A stretch of 64,000 bases of DNA from contig JADJMW010000008.1 in assembly GCA_016709385.1 (NCBI GenBank), forward strand, positions 248,001-312,000, read 5' to 3'. Positions 18,653 through 26,901 of this stretch are shown here, piece after piece; position 1 is the first letter of the stretch; each line of letters begins with the position of its first letter. The notes below the pieces were generated by a model. That model searched no databases. It was not told the origin of the DNA and worked only from the letters and a program-made list of their open reading frames with translations. Source of the stretch: Candidatus Rubrivivax defluviihabitans (GTDB lineage Bacteria; Pseudomonadota; Gammaproteobacteria; Burkholderiales; Burkholderiaceae_C). The position numbers and the translations under genes are program-made.

Positions 18653-19135
18653 ATGATCCACTCGGTCGGCGCGTTCCTCTCCTTGTACGTGTTCTGGCTG
18701 CTGTTGTCGGGCTTCTTCACGCCGTTCCTGATGATCGCCGGCGCAGGCTGCGCGGCTGCGGTGGTGCTGTATACGCGTCGCATGCACGTGCTCGACCCCG
18801 AGGGCCAGCCGCTGCAGTTGCTGTGGCCGGCGGCGCTGTACTGGTGCTGGCTGCTGGTGGAGATCCTCAAGTCGGGCTGGACCGTCGTGCGCATCATCGT
18901 CGACCCCAAGCTGCCCATCAGCCCGACCCTGGTGCGCTTCAAGCCCAGCCAGAAGACGCCGGTGGGCCTGGTCACGCACGCCAACTCGATCACGCTGACG
19001 CCGGGCACCATCACGGTGGAGGCCGAGCCGCATCAATTCCTGGTCCACGCGATCACTCGCGACGGCGCCGCGGGCGCGGTCGACAGCGACATGGACCGCC
19101 GCGTGCTTCGCGCGCTGGAAGGTCACCGCAAGTGA
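18653..19135 (+). CDS. mrpE: Cation/proton antiporter subunit E (MrpE/MbhA type)
   Basis: 160-residue small membrane subunit. Two hydrophobic segments (about 7-23 and 25-40) and a third (about 55-75) precede a cytoplasmic tail with LTPGTITVE, a conserved MrpE element. First gene of the operon. MrpE-F-G form the accessory part of Mrp antiporters, which exchange Na+ or K+ for protons in the inner membrane. The stop overlaps the next start by one base (TGATG). ATG 18653 lacks a strong ribosome site, but the frame aligns with MrpE length. Confidence 0.9.
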   Translation: MIHSVGAFLSLYVFWLLLSGFFTPFLMIAGAGCAAAVVLYTRRMHVLDPEGQPLQLLWPAALYWCWLLVEILKSGWTVVRIIVDPKLPISPTLVRFKPSQKTPVGLVTHANSITLTPGTITVEAEPHQFLVHAITRDGAAGAVDSDMDRRVLRALEGHRK

Positions 19136-19437
19136 TGTTTGCCGCCGCCGCGTTGGCGCTGCTGGTGACGCTGGCCCTCGTGGTCGTGCGCGCCGCGCTG
19201 GGCCCAACCGTGTTCGACCGCGTGCAGGCCGGCAACACCATCGGCACCGTGGCGCTGCTGCTGCTGTCGGTGCTGGGTTTTCTGACCGGGCGGCCCGAAT
19301 TCCTGGACCTGGCGCTGACCTACGGCCTGCTCAACATCATCGGCACGGTGGCGGTGCTCAAGTTCTTCCGTTATGGCGACCTGGGTGACCCCGGCGAGGA
19401 GCCCGAGGCGGCCCAGCCGCCGAGGGCAGGCCCATGA
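19135..19437 (+). CDS. mrpF: Cation/proton antiporter subunit F (MrpF/MbhB type)
   Basis: 100 residues with three predicted helices. The conserved GPTVFDRVQAGNTIG loop, seen as GPxxxDRxxAxNxxG in MrpF, and DLALTYGLLNIIGTVAVLKF support the call. ATG 19135 overlaps the mrpE stop by one base, and its own stop overlaps mrpG by four bases. Membrane accessory subunit of the antiporter. Confidence 0.9.
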   Translation: MFAAAALALLVTLALVVVRAALGPTVFDRVQAGNTIGTVALLLLSVLGFLTGRPEFLDLALTYGLLNIIGTVAVLKFFRYGDLGDPGEEPEAAQPPRAGP

Positions 19438-19763
19438 AGCTGCTGATCGACCTTCTCAGCTGGGCCAGCATCGTGGTCGGCGGCATCTTCTGCATCGTCG
19501 GCGCGGTCGGCATGCTGCGCATGCCCGACTTCTACACCCGCGTGCACGCGGCCAGCCTGGTCGACACGCTGGGGGCCGGTTTCATCCTGTTCGGCCTGCT
19601 GCTGCAGGCCGGCTTCACGCTGGTGGCCGTGAAGCTGTTGTTCATCGGCGCGCTGCTGCTGTTCGCCAGCCCCACCGGCACGCACGCGCTGGCCCGCGCC
19701 GCCTACGAGCGCGGTCTGAAGCCGCTGCTGGCCGAACCGGAGGAACCATCATCGAAGCCCTGA
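19434..19763 (+). CDS. mrpG: Cation/proton antiporter subunit G (MrpG/MbhC type)
   Basis: 109 residues with three helices. The family signature GAVGMLRMPDFYTRVHAAS (about 23-41) is clear. The C-terminal end is rich in Glu/Pro and overlaps the next reading frame by about 16 bases, with that gene's ribosome site (GGAGGA, 19739-19744) inside the mrpG coding sequence. Confidence 0.91.
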   Translation: MKLLIDLLSWASIVVGGIFCIVGAVGMLRMPDFYTRVHAASLVDTLGAGFILFGLLLQAGFTLVAVKLLFIGALLLFASPTGTHALARAAYERGLKPLLAEPEEPSSKP

Positions 19764-20299
19764 TCATCAACGCGCTGCTGGTGCTGATGGCCGTCGTGGT
19801 GGTGGTGCTCGGCCGCAGCCGCAATCTCTTCTCGGTGGTCGTGCTCGGCGGCGTCTACAGCTTCATGATGGCCACCGTGCTGGTCGCCATGGACGCGGTC
19901 GACGTGGCGATGACCGAGGCCTCGGTGGGCGCCGGCGTCTCCACCGTGCTCTTCCTGGGTGCGCTTTACCTGTGCGACAGCGAGGAGGCCAAGCCGATCC
20001 GCAACCCGGTGCTGCCCGCGGCGGTTTCGCTGGCGGTGGGCGCGTTGCTGATCTATGGTTCCATGGGCCTGCCGATGTTCGACGACGTGCAGGCACCGAT
20101 CCATCAGCACGTGGCCCCGCACTACCTGCAGCAGGTGATGAAGGAGACCGGCGTGCCCAACGTCGTGACCGCCGTGCTGGCCAGCTACCGCGGCTACGAC
20201 ACGCTGGGCGAGACAACGGTGGTCTTCACCGCCGGGGCCGGCGTGGTGGCGCTGCTGCGCCAGCGCCGCCGCAGCAAGAACAAGGAAGGCAAGGCATGA
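19748..20299 (+). CDS. DUF4040/MrpA C-terminal-like subunit (MbhD+MbhE type) with possible ATC start
   Basis: About 183 residues combining two modules that form the C-terminal end of MrpA, or separate MbhD and MbhE in archaea. The DUF4040 domain is about 1-75 (GGVYSFMMATVLVAMDAVDV, TEASVGAGVSTVLFL). The MbhE-like part contains NVVTAVLASYRGYDTLGE. No ATG lies where homologues begin. The frame there reads ATC ATC GAA GCC CTG directly after GGAGGA, suggesting ATC 19748 replaces the expected ATG. GTG 19781 and ATG 19787 are alternatives but would truncate the first helix and lack a ribosome site. A substitution error is equally possible. Confidence 0.8.
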   Translation: MIEALIINALLVLMAVVVVVLGRSRNLFSVVVLGGVYSFMMATVLVAMDAVDVAMTEASVGAGVSTVLFLGALYLCDSEEAKPIRNPVLPAAVSLAVGALLIYGSMGLPMFDDVQAPIHQHVAPHYLQQVMKETGVPNVVTAVLASYRGYDTLGETTVVFTAGAGVVALLRQRRRSKNKEGKA

Positions 20300-20724
20300 A
20301 GAACGACCTCATCCTGCGCGTCGTGGCCAAACTGCTCATGCCCTACATCCTGCTCTTCGCGCTGTACGTGCAGTTCCACGGCGACTTCGGCCCCGGCGGC
20401 GGCTTCCAGGCCGGCGTCATCATTGCCGCCACGATGCTGTTCTACGGCCTCATCTATGGCCTGCCGGCGGTGCAGAAGGTGATGCCGGAGCCCCTGGTCG
20501 AGTCGATGATGGCGGTGGGCGTGCTCGTCTACGGCGGCGTCGGCGTCGCGGGCCTGCTGCTGGGCGGCAACTACCTCGACTATTTCGTGCTCTCCCACGA
20601 TACCGTGCACGGCCAGGAGCGCGGCATTTTCTGGGTCGAGGTCGGCGTGGCCATCACCGTCTCCGGCGTGATGATGAAGATCTTCTACATGTTCGCCGCC
20701 CGCCGCAAGGGCGAGTTCTCATGA
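20296..20724 (+). CDS. mrpB: Cation/proton antiporter subunit B (MrpB/MnhB)
   Basis: 142 residues with four predicted helices. The MnhB signature is HGDFGPGGGFQAGVIIAA (about 29-46), followed by GVGVAGLLLGGNYLDYF. It overlaps the DUF4040 gene by four bases and the C subunit by four bases. Part of the membrane antiporter complex. Confidence 0.92.
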   Translation: MKNDLILRVVAKLLMPYILLFALYVQFHGDFGPGGGFQAGVIIAATMLFYGLIYGLPAVQKVMPEPLVESMMAVGVLVYGGVGVAGLLLGGNYLDYFVLSHDTVHGQERGIFWVEVGVAITVSGVMMKIFYMFAARRKGEFS

Positions 20725-21110
20725 ACGGGCCACCGGGGTTGCCCGGTGTCATCGGGCACTTCAGCTATTTCGTCACCATCTTCCTGCTCGTGGCGGGGCT
20801 GTTCATCGTCATCGCCCGCGGCAACCTGATCAAGAAGCTGGTCGGGCTGGGCATCTTCCAGACCTCGGTCTACCTGCTGTACATCGCACCGGGCAAGCTG
20901 ATCGGCGGCACCGCGCCGATCCTCAGCGACGCGTTCAAGATCTACTCCAACCCGATCCCGCACGTGCTGATCCTGACCGCCATCGTGGTGGGCGTGGCCA
21001 CGCTGGCGCTGGGCCTGGCACTGGTCGTGCGCATCCGCGAGGCCTATGGCACGATCGAGGAAGACGACATCCTGCTGCAGGAAACGTCGCCAGGCAGCGG
21101 CGCAGACTGA
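20721..21110 (+). CDS. mrpC: Cation/proton antiporter subunit C (MrpC, NuoK-like)
   Basis: 129 residues with three helices, homologous to NuoK of complex I. The conserved acidic helix region appears as NLIKKLVGLGIFQTSVYLLY, and PIPHVLILTAIVVGVATLAL matches the third MrpC/NuoK helix. Two bases separate it from the first large D-type subunit. Confidence 0.91.
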   Translation: MNGPPGLPGVIGHFSYFVTIFLLVAGLFIVIARGNLIKKLVGLGIFQTSVYLLYIAPGKLIGGTAPILSDAFKIYSNPIPHVLILTAIVVGVATLALGLALVVRIREAYGTIEEDDILLQETSPGSGAD

Positions 21111-21112
21111 GA

Positions 21113-22594
21113 ATGAGCATCGCCACCCATCTGCCTGCGCTGCAGGTCGTGCTGCCGCTGCTGGCCGCGCCATTGACGGTGCTGCTGCGCCGGCCCGGCC
21201 TGGCCTTCTTGGTGGCCGTGGCGGCCAGCTGGTGCGCGCTGGCCATTGCGCTCGCGCTGGCCCTGCAGGTGCATGGCAGCGGGGTCATCTCGTATCCCAT
21301 CGGCAACTGGCCACCACCGATCGGCATCGAATACCGCGTCGACGCCTTGTCGTCGGCGATGCTGGTGCTTGTGGCGGGCATCGCCTCGGTGGTGCTGCCC
21401 TTTGCACGCGGCAGCATCGAGCGCGAGGTGCCGGCGGCGCAGCATTACCTCTTCTACACGATGTTCCTGCTGTGCATGACCGGGCTGCTGGGCATCTCGA
21501 TCACCGGCGACGCCTTCAACATCTTCGTCTTCCTGGAGATCTCGTCGCTGTCGACCTACGTGCTGATTGCACTGGGCCGCGACAAGCGGGCACTGGTGGC
21601 CGCCTACCAGTACCTGATCATGGGCACCATCGGCGCCACCTTCATCGTCATCGCCATCGGGCTGCTGTACCTGATGACGGGCACGTTGAATCTGGCCGAC
21701 ATGGGGCGGCGCATCGCCGCGGTGAACGGCACGCGCCCGGTGCTGGCCGCGCTGGCCTTCCTGACCGTGGGCGTGTCGCTGAAGCTGGCGCTGTTCCCCT
21801 TGCACCAGTGGCTGCCGAATGCCTACGCGTATGCGCCCACGGCGGTATCGGCCTTCGTCGCCGCCACCGCCACCAAGGTGGCGGTGTACGTGCTGCTGCG
21901 CTTCTATTTCGGCGTCTTCGGCGAGGCCCAGGTCTTCGGCCGCCTGCCCATGGAGCAGATGATGCTGGTGCTGGCGCTGGCCGGCATGTTCGTGGCCAGC
22001 ACCATCGCCATCTTCCAGACCGACCTGAAGCGCCTGTTCGCCTATTCGAGCGTGGGGCAGATCGGCTATATCGTGCTCGGCCTGTCGTTCGACTCGGCCA
22101 CGGGCCTGACGGCCTCCATCGTGCACCTGTTCAACCACGGCGTGACCAAGGGCGCGATCTTCATGCTGCTGGGCATCGTGGTGGCTTCGGTGGGCGGCGC
22201 CACGCTGGCGCGTGTCCACGGCCTGGGCCGGCTCATGCCCTGGACCAGTGCCGGCATCGTGCTGGCGGGCCTGTCTCTGATCGGCGTGCCGGGCACCGCC
22301 GGCTTCGTCACCAAGTGGTACCTGGTGCTGGCGGCGCTGGAGCAGGGGCAGTGGTGGCTGGTGTTCCTGATCGTGGCCTCGTCGCTGGTGTCGCTGATGT
22401 ACGTCTGGCGCTTCGTCGAAGTGGCCTACTTCCGTGAGCCGCGCAAGGACATCGCGCCGGCAGCCGTGCCACGCTCGATGGCGGTGCCCACGGCGGTACT
22501 GCTGGTGGCGGTGGTGTTGTTCGGACTGGATACCCACTACACCGTGGACCCCGCCATACGGGCGGCCGAGATGCTGCTCGGGGGAGGCCGTTGA
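21113..22594 (+). CDS. Large pump subunit 1 (MrpD/NuoM-N-like)
   Basis: 493-residue polytopic protein with about 14 helices of the antiporter-like NuoL/M/N family. The channel signature SLKLALFPLHQWLPNAYAYA (about 223-242) holds the conserved lysine and HxWLPxA motif; TDLKRLFAYSSVGQIGY and LFNHGVTKGAIFM follow. It is predicted to carry protons or cations. It overlaps the next gene by one base (TGATG). It is one of three such subunits in the operon; most Mrp systems have two (MrpA and MrpD). Confidence 0.9.
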   Translation: MSIATHLPALQVVLPLLAAPLTVLLRRPGLAFLVAVAASWCALAIALALALQVHGSGVISYPIGNWPPPIGIEYRVDALSSAMLVLVAGIASVVLPFARGSIEREVPAAQHYLFYTMFLLCMTGLLGISITGDAFNIFVFLEISSLSTYVLIALGRDKRALVAAYQYLIMGTIGATFIVIAIGLLYLMTGTLNLADMGRRIAAVNGTRPVLAALAFLTVGVSLKLALFPLHQWLPNAYAYAPTAVSAFVAATATKVAVYVLLRFYFGVFGEAQVFGRLPMEQMMLVLALAGMFVASTIAIFQTDLKRLFAYSSVGQIGYIVLGLSFDSATGLTASIVHLFNHGVTKGAIFMLLGIVVASVGGATLARVHGLGRLMPWTSAGIVLAGLSLIGVPGTAGFVTKWYLVLAALEQGQWWLVFLIVASSLVSLMYVWRFVEVAYFREPRKDIAPAAVPRSMAVPTAVLLVAVVLFGLDTHYTVDPAIRAAEMLLGGGR

Positions 22595-24069
22595 TGGCCC
22601 CCGAGCAAGCCGTCCTGGCGGCCCTGGCCGTGCCGCTGCTGGGCGCGGCGCTGATCGCACTGGCCGGCCGCGCGCCGAACCTGCGCGAATCGGTGACGCT
22701 GATCACGGCGGTCACGCTGCTGGGCTGCGTGCTGACGTTGCTGCCCGCCTTGATGGCCGGCGGGCGGCCCGCCGTGGCCTTGTTCGAACTGCTCCCGGGG
22801 CTGGAAATCGCGCTGCGCGTGGAGCCTCTGGGCATGCTGTTCGCGCTCATTGCCTCCAGTCTGTGGATCGTCAACTCGCTGTATTCCATCGGCTACATGC
22901 GCGGCAACCAGGAAGAGCGGCAGACGCGCTTCTATATCTGTTTCGCGCTTTCGCTGGCCGCCACGATGGGCATCGCCTTCTCGGCCAACCTGTTCACGCT
23001 GTTCCTCTTCTACGAGGTGCTGACGCTGGTGACCTACCCGCTGGTCACGCACCACGGTACCGAGAAGGCGCGCCAGGGCGGCCGCGTCTACCTGGGCCTG
23101 TTGCTCGGCACGTCCACGGTCTTCCTGCTGCCGGCGCTGATCTTCATCTGGTACCTCGCCGGCACCACCGACTTCACGCCCGGCGGCGTCCTCCAGGGCC
23201 GGCTCGGCCACAACGAACTGGCGGCGCTGCTGGCGCTCACGGTGTATGGCATCGGCAAGGCGGCGCTGATGCCCTTCCACCGCTGGCTGCCGGCGGCGAT
23301 GGTGGCGCCGACACCGGTCTCGGCGCTGCTGCACGCGGTGGCGGTGGTGAAGGCCGGTGTCTTCAGCGTCGTCAAGGTCATCGTCTATATCTTCGGCGTC
23401 GACAACCTGGCCGCGGCGGGCCTCGGCGGCGCCGCCGACTGGCTGGTGGCGGTGGCCGGCTTCACCATCCTGGCCGCGTCTGTGGTGGCGCTGAATGCCG
23501 ACAACCTGAAGCGGCGACTGGCCTACTCCACGGTCAGCCAGCTCGCCTACGTGATCATGGCCGCGGCGCTGCTGGCGCCGCTGAGCCTCATCGGCGCCGT
23601 GCTGCACATCGCCGCGCATGCTTTCGGCAAGATCACGCTGTTCTTCGCCGCTGGCGCCATCTACACCGCCGCGCACAAGACCGAGGTCAGCCAGCTCGAC
23701 GGCATCGGCCGCCGCATGCCGTGGACCATGGGCGCGTTCGCGATCGGCGCCTTGTCGATGATCGGCCTGCCGCCGGCGGCAGGCTTCGTCTCCAAGTGGT
23801 ACATGCTGTCGGGCGCGATGGCCGCGCAGCATTGGGTGGCCGTGGCCGTGATCGTGGGCAGCACGCTGCTCAATGCCGGCTACTTCCTGCCCATCGTCTA
23901 CCGCGCCTTCTTCGTGGCACCCGCCCATGACGCACACGACCACCCGCATGGCGAGGCGCCGCTGCCGATGGTGATCGCGCTCACCGTCACCGCGGCGGCC
24001 ACGGTGCTGCTCTTCTTCCTGCCCGAGGTGCCGCTGGCGCTGGCGCGGCAGATGCTGGCCGGAGGCTGA
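22594..24069 (+). CDS. Large pump subunit 2 (MrpA/MrpD-like)
   Basis: 491-residue polytopic antiporter-like subunit. Motifs include YDxxT-like EVLTLVTYPLVTHHGTEKA, the channel segment GKAALMPFHRWLPAAMVAPT, VSALLHAVAVVKAGVF, which resembles the NuoL/MrpA-type lysine and histidine helix, and ADNLKRRLAYSTVSQLAYV. It may stand in for the N-terminal part of MrpA, whose C-terminal parts are encoded separately upstream. ATG 22594 is preferred to TTG 22591. A two-base gap separates it from the next small gene. Confidence 0.88.
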   Translation: MAPEQAVLAALAVPLLGAALIALAGRAPNLRESVTLITAVTLLGCVLTLLPALMAGGRPAVALFELLPGLEIALRVEPLGMLFALIASSLWIVNSLYSIGYMRGNQEERQTRFYICFALSLAATMGIAFSANLFTLFLFYEVLTLVTYPLVTHHGTEKARQGGRVYLGLLLGTSTVFLLPALIFIWYLAGTTDFTPGGVLQGRLGHNELAALLALTVYGIGKAALMPFHRWLPAAMVAPTPVSALLHAVAVVKAGVFSVVKVIVYIFGVDNLAAAGLGGAADWLVAVAGFTILAASVVALNADNLKRRLAYSTVSQLAYVIMAAALLAPLSLIGAVLHIAAHAFGKITLFFAAGAIYTAAHKTEVSQLDGIGRRMPWTMGAFAIGALSMIGLPPAAGFVSKWYMLSGAMAAQHWVAVAVIVGSTLLNAGYFLPIVYRAFFVAPAHDAHDHPHGEAPLPMVIALTVTAAATVLLFFLPEVPLALARQMLAGG

Positions 24070-24070
24070 A

Positions 24071-24331
24071 ATGAACAGGCAAGACGACCGTCACTGGCTC
24101 GACGACCCGGCGCACGTGAAGCTGCTGTGGCGCGGTTTCCTGGTCGTGTTGGCGCTGACCGTCGTGGCCGAACTCTTCGTGCACCTGCACCCGCATTTCG
24201 AGATCGAATCCGTCTTCGGCTTTTCGGCCTGGTTCGGCTTCGGCGCCTGCGCCGCGATGATCGCGGTGGCCAAGGGTCTGGCCCTGGTGCTGAAGCGGCC
24301 CGACACCTACTACGGCCGGCACGATGACTGA
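24071..24331 (+). CDS. Small membrane protein in the antiporter operon
   Basis: 86 residues with two predicted helices (about 19-38 and 50-72) and charged ends; His and Asp residues cluster in the loop VHLHPHFEIES. No family is recognised with confidence. It sits between the second and third large subunits, overlapping the latter by eight bases, so a structural or regulatory role in the same complex is likely. Codon use is like its neighbours. Confidence 0.72.
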   Translation: MNRQDDRHWLDDPAHVKLLWRGFLVVLALTVVAELFVHLHPHFEIESVFGFSAWFGFGACAAMIAVAKGLALVLKRPDTYYGRHDD

Positions 24332-26015
24332 CGCCGCCACCGTGATCCACCCGGCGCTGGTGCTGATCGCCGGCGGACTGCTGCTGCCCTGGCTGCGCGG
24401 CGCGCTGCGTTCCGTCGGCATCGTGGCGCTGCCCCTGGTCGTGCTGGCACTGGTGTGGCAGGTACCCGACGGCGCGGTGTGGCGGCTGCACTGGCTGGAC
24501 TACACGCTCGCGCCGCTGCAAGGCGACAAGCTGTCGCGACTGTTCGCCACCATCTTCGCGCTCATGGCGGCCGGCGGCGGCTTGTTCGCGCTGGGCCAGA
24601 AGAGCCGCGTCGAGGTGCCGGCCGCTTTCGTCTATGCCGGCTCGGCCATCGGCGTGGCGCTGGCCGGCGACCTGGTCACCGTCTTCGTCTTCTGGGAACT
24701 GATGGCCGTGGGGTCCACCCTGGTGCTGTGGAGCCAGGGCAGCGAGGCCGCCTACCGCGCCGCGCGGCGCTACCTGATGATCCACCTCGCCGGCGGCGTG
24801 GTGCTGTTTGCCGGCGTCACCGGCCATATCCTGGCCACCGGCAGCGTGGCGTTCACGCGCATGGCGCCGGACTCGGTGCCGCACTGGCTGATCCTGGCCG
24901 GTTTCCTGGTCAACGCCGGCGCCGTGCCGCTGTCGGCCTGGCTGCCCGACGCCTACCCCGAGGCCTCGTGGAGCGGCACCGTGTTCCTCTCGGCCTTCAC
25001 CACCAAGACGGCGGTTTACGTGCTGATCCGCGGCTTCCCCGGCACCGAGCTGCTGATCTGGGTGGGGCTGGCAATGGTCTTCTACGGCATCATCTATGCG
25101 CTGCTGGAAAACGACATGCGGCGCATCCTGGCCTATTCCATCGTCAACCAGGTCGGCTTCATGCTTGCCGGCATCGGCATCGGCACCGAGATGGCGCTCA
25201 ACGGCGCCGCGGCGCATGCCTTCACGCACATCATCTACAAGGCACTGCTGCTCATGTCGGCCGGCTCGGTGCTGCTGATGACGAACCGGCGCAAGTGCTC
25301 GGAGCTCGGCGGCCTGTTCCACACCATGCCGCTGACCACGGTGTGCGGCACCATCGGCGCGCTGGCCATCTCGTCGTTCCCATTGACTTCCGGTTTCGTC
25401 TCGAAGTCCATGGTTTCACAGGCGGCCGCCGACGGCCACCTGCTCACGGTGTGGCTGCTGCTCACGGCCGCCTCGGCCGGAGTCTTCCTGCACGCCGGCA
25501 TCAAATTCCCGTGGTTCGTCTTCTTCCAGAAGGATTCCGGCCTGCGCCCGGCCGAACCGCCGGCCTCGATGCGCTGGGCGATGGTCTTCTTCGCCTTCCT
25601 GTGTATCGCGCTCGGCGTCTGGGCCGAGCCGCTTTACGCGCTGCTGCCCTACGAGGTGAAGTACGAGCCCTACACCTGGGCCCACGTGCTGACGCAGACG
25701 CAGTTGCTGCTGTTCTCGGGGCTGGCTTTCTTCGTCATGCTGCCCTACCTGAAGCGCACGCTGACGATCACGCTGGACACCGACTGGGTCTGGCGGCGCC
25801 TGCTGCCGGGACTGCTGCGCGCCTTCACGCCGCTGCTGAGCGCCACGCGCCACGCCGCCGGCACCACGGTCAAGGCCACGGTGCAGGCCGCCCAGGCCAC
25901 CGTGGAGCGCACACACGGCCTGGACAGCCGCCTGGCCAAGACTTGGCCCACCGGGCGCATGGGGCTGGCGGTCCTGATCCTGCTGCTGGGTTATCTGCTG
26001 CTGTACTACCTGTAA
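24324..26015 (+). CDS. Large pump subunit 3 (MrpD/NuoM-like)
   Basis: 563-residue polytopic antiporter-like subunit and last gene of the operon. Core motifs are VFVFWELMAVGSTLVLW, VNAGAVPLSAWLPDAYPEAS (the channel lysine position of other members is replaced here), SAFTTKTAVYVLIRGF, and ENDMRRILAYSIVNQVGF. A C-terminal extension of about 70 residues contains an amphipathic segment and a final helix (MGLAVLILLLGYLLLYYL), a feature also seen at the end of NuoL-like subunits with a lateral helix. The extension's function is inferred. Confidence 0.88.
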   Translation: MTDAATVIHPALVLIAGGLLLPWLRGALRSVGIVALPLVVLALVWQVPDGAVWRLHWLDYTLAPLQGDKLSRLFATIFALMAAGGGLFALGQKSRVEVPAAFVYAGSAIGVALAGDLVTVFVFWELMAVGSTLVLWSQGSEAAYRAARRYLMIHLAGGVVLFAGVTGHILATGSVAFTRMAPDSVPHWLILAGFLVNAGAVPLSAWLPDAYPEASWSGTVFLSAFTTKTAVYVLIRGFPGTELLIWVGLAMVFYGIIYALLENDMRRILAYSIVNQVGFMLAGIGIGTEMALNGAAAHAFTHIIYKALLLMSAGSVLLMTNRRKCSELGGLFHTMPLTTVCGTIGALAISSFPLTSGFVSKSMVSQAAADGHLLTVWLLLTAASAGVFLHAGIKFPWFVFFQKDSGLRPAEPPASMRWAMVFFAFLCIALGVWAEPLYALLPYEVKYEPYTWAHVLTQTQLLLFSGLAFFVMLPYLKRTLTITLDTDWVWRRLLPGLLRAFTPLLSATRHAAGTTVKATVQAAQATVERTHGLDSRLAKTWPTGRMGLAVLILLLGYLLLYYL

Positions 26016-26082
26016 CGCCGAGCATCCTTCAGGGCGCAGGGTCGAACCATGCGCCGGCGATGCGATCCGCCGGCCGGGGTTC

Positions 26083-26132
26083 GTCGCCGCGCGGACGGGA
26101 TGCCCGGGCCGAAACCCGGTATCCGCGGCGAC
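26083..26132 (+). terminator. Extended hairpin after the antiporter operon
   Basis: GTCGCCGC (26083-26090) pairs perfectly with GCGGCGAC (26125-26132), and inner GGAT/ATCC and GGG/CCC segments extend the stem. It lies about 70 bases after the last antiporter gene. No T-run follows, so termination is only inferred. Confidence 0.35.
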
Positions 26133-26162
26133 ATGAGGCCTACATCGTAGGGAGCGCCGATC

Positions 26163-26205
26163 AAAAAAAGTGAAGGGGACGGTGGGCACCGTGCCACCAA
26201 CCCCC
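26163..26205 (-). terminator. Rho-independent terminator of tRNA-Thr
   Basis: On the minus strand, just after the tRNA 3' end, a G-rich arm (GGGGGTTGGTGGCAC) pairs with GTGCCCACC and CCCC, followed by TTCACTTTTTTT. The hairpin plus T-run is a convincing intrinsic terminator. Confidence 0.65.
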
Positions 26206-26214
26206 GCTTTTGCT

Positions 26215-26290
26215 TGGTGCCGGTGAGAAGAGTCGAACTCCCGACCTTCGCATTACGAATGCGCTGCTCTACCAACTGAGCTACACCGGC
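26215..26290 (-). tRNA. tRNA-Thr (anticodon CGU)
   Basis: The minus strand gives a full 76-nt cloverleaf including an encoded CCA (26215-26217). The acceptor stem GCCGGTG pairs with CACCGGC. The D-arm contains AGCTCAGTTGGTAGAGC. The anticodon loop TTCGTAA has CGT at 26255-26257 (plus-strand ACG). The T-arm contains GTTCGACTC. It closely resembles the E. coli thrW product and reads ACG threonine codons. Confidence 0.97.
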
Positions 26291-26394
26291 GAGGAAATAT
26301 CGGCGGGTCACCACCGACGGTTCCGAAAACAGCCAGCGATGTTAACACTGCAGGCACGGGCGTCGGCCTGCGACGGGCACAATCCCGTCCAACC

Positions 26395-26823
26395 GTGGCA
26401 CCTGCTCGCCCCTTGATCTCGTCAATCCTGCACGACCCCCGATCGCGCCCGGCCTGGCTCGTCCTGCTCGTGCTGCTGCTCGCGATCATCAGCTGGCTCG
26501 CCTTCGGGCCGGCGTCTCCCACGCCCAACTTGCCGGGCTGGGACAAGGTCAACCACCTCCTGGCTTTCCTGGTGCTGGGCACCGTGGCGTCGTTCGCGCA
26601 TGCGCCGGGATGGCGCCGCACGATGGCCACCGCCTCGGGCTTGCTGCTGTACGGCGGCTTCATCGAGATCGTGCAGGCGCAATTGCCGAACCGGCATGGC
26701 GACTGGGACGACCTGGTGGCCGACGTCGTGGGCCTGCTCTGCGGCCTGCTGCTGGCCGCGGCATTGCGCCGCGTCACGGCCCCGGCGCGCTTTGCAGCCG
26801 GCGCGAAGGCAATCCCGGACTAG
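26395..26823 (+). CDS. VanZ-like membrane protein
   Basis: About 142 residues with four predicted helices. Family features are PGWDKVNHLLAFLVLG, where VanZ proteins have a conserved D-K-x-x-H, and EIVQAQLPNRHGDWDDLVAD, matching the conserved E-x-x-Q...R-x-x-D pattern. The function of chromosomal VanZ-like proteins is unknown. The start is uncertain: GTG 26395, 11 bases after CACAAT (26378-26383), or TTG 26413. Confidence 0.78.
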   Translation: MAPARPLISSILHDPRSRPAWLVLLVLLLAIISWLAFGPASPTPNLPGWDKVNHLLAFLVLGTVASFAHAPGWRRTMATASGLLLYGGFIEIVQAQLPNRHGDWDDLVADVVGLLCGLLLAAALRRVTAPARFAAGAKAIPD

Positions 26824-26901
26824 CTCACGTATTGAGCCACCTGGGTCCGACACTGTCTCCACACCGCGGGCAAGGGGCCGGCGGCTTTCTTGGAGACGAC
26901 G

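Noticed and set aside
18637..19134. ATG at 18637 as the start of a separate antiporter gene
   Set aside because: It is in the mrpF frame but the segment before 19135 is antiparallel noise; the mrpE frame from 18653 encodes the conserved protein.
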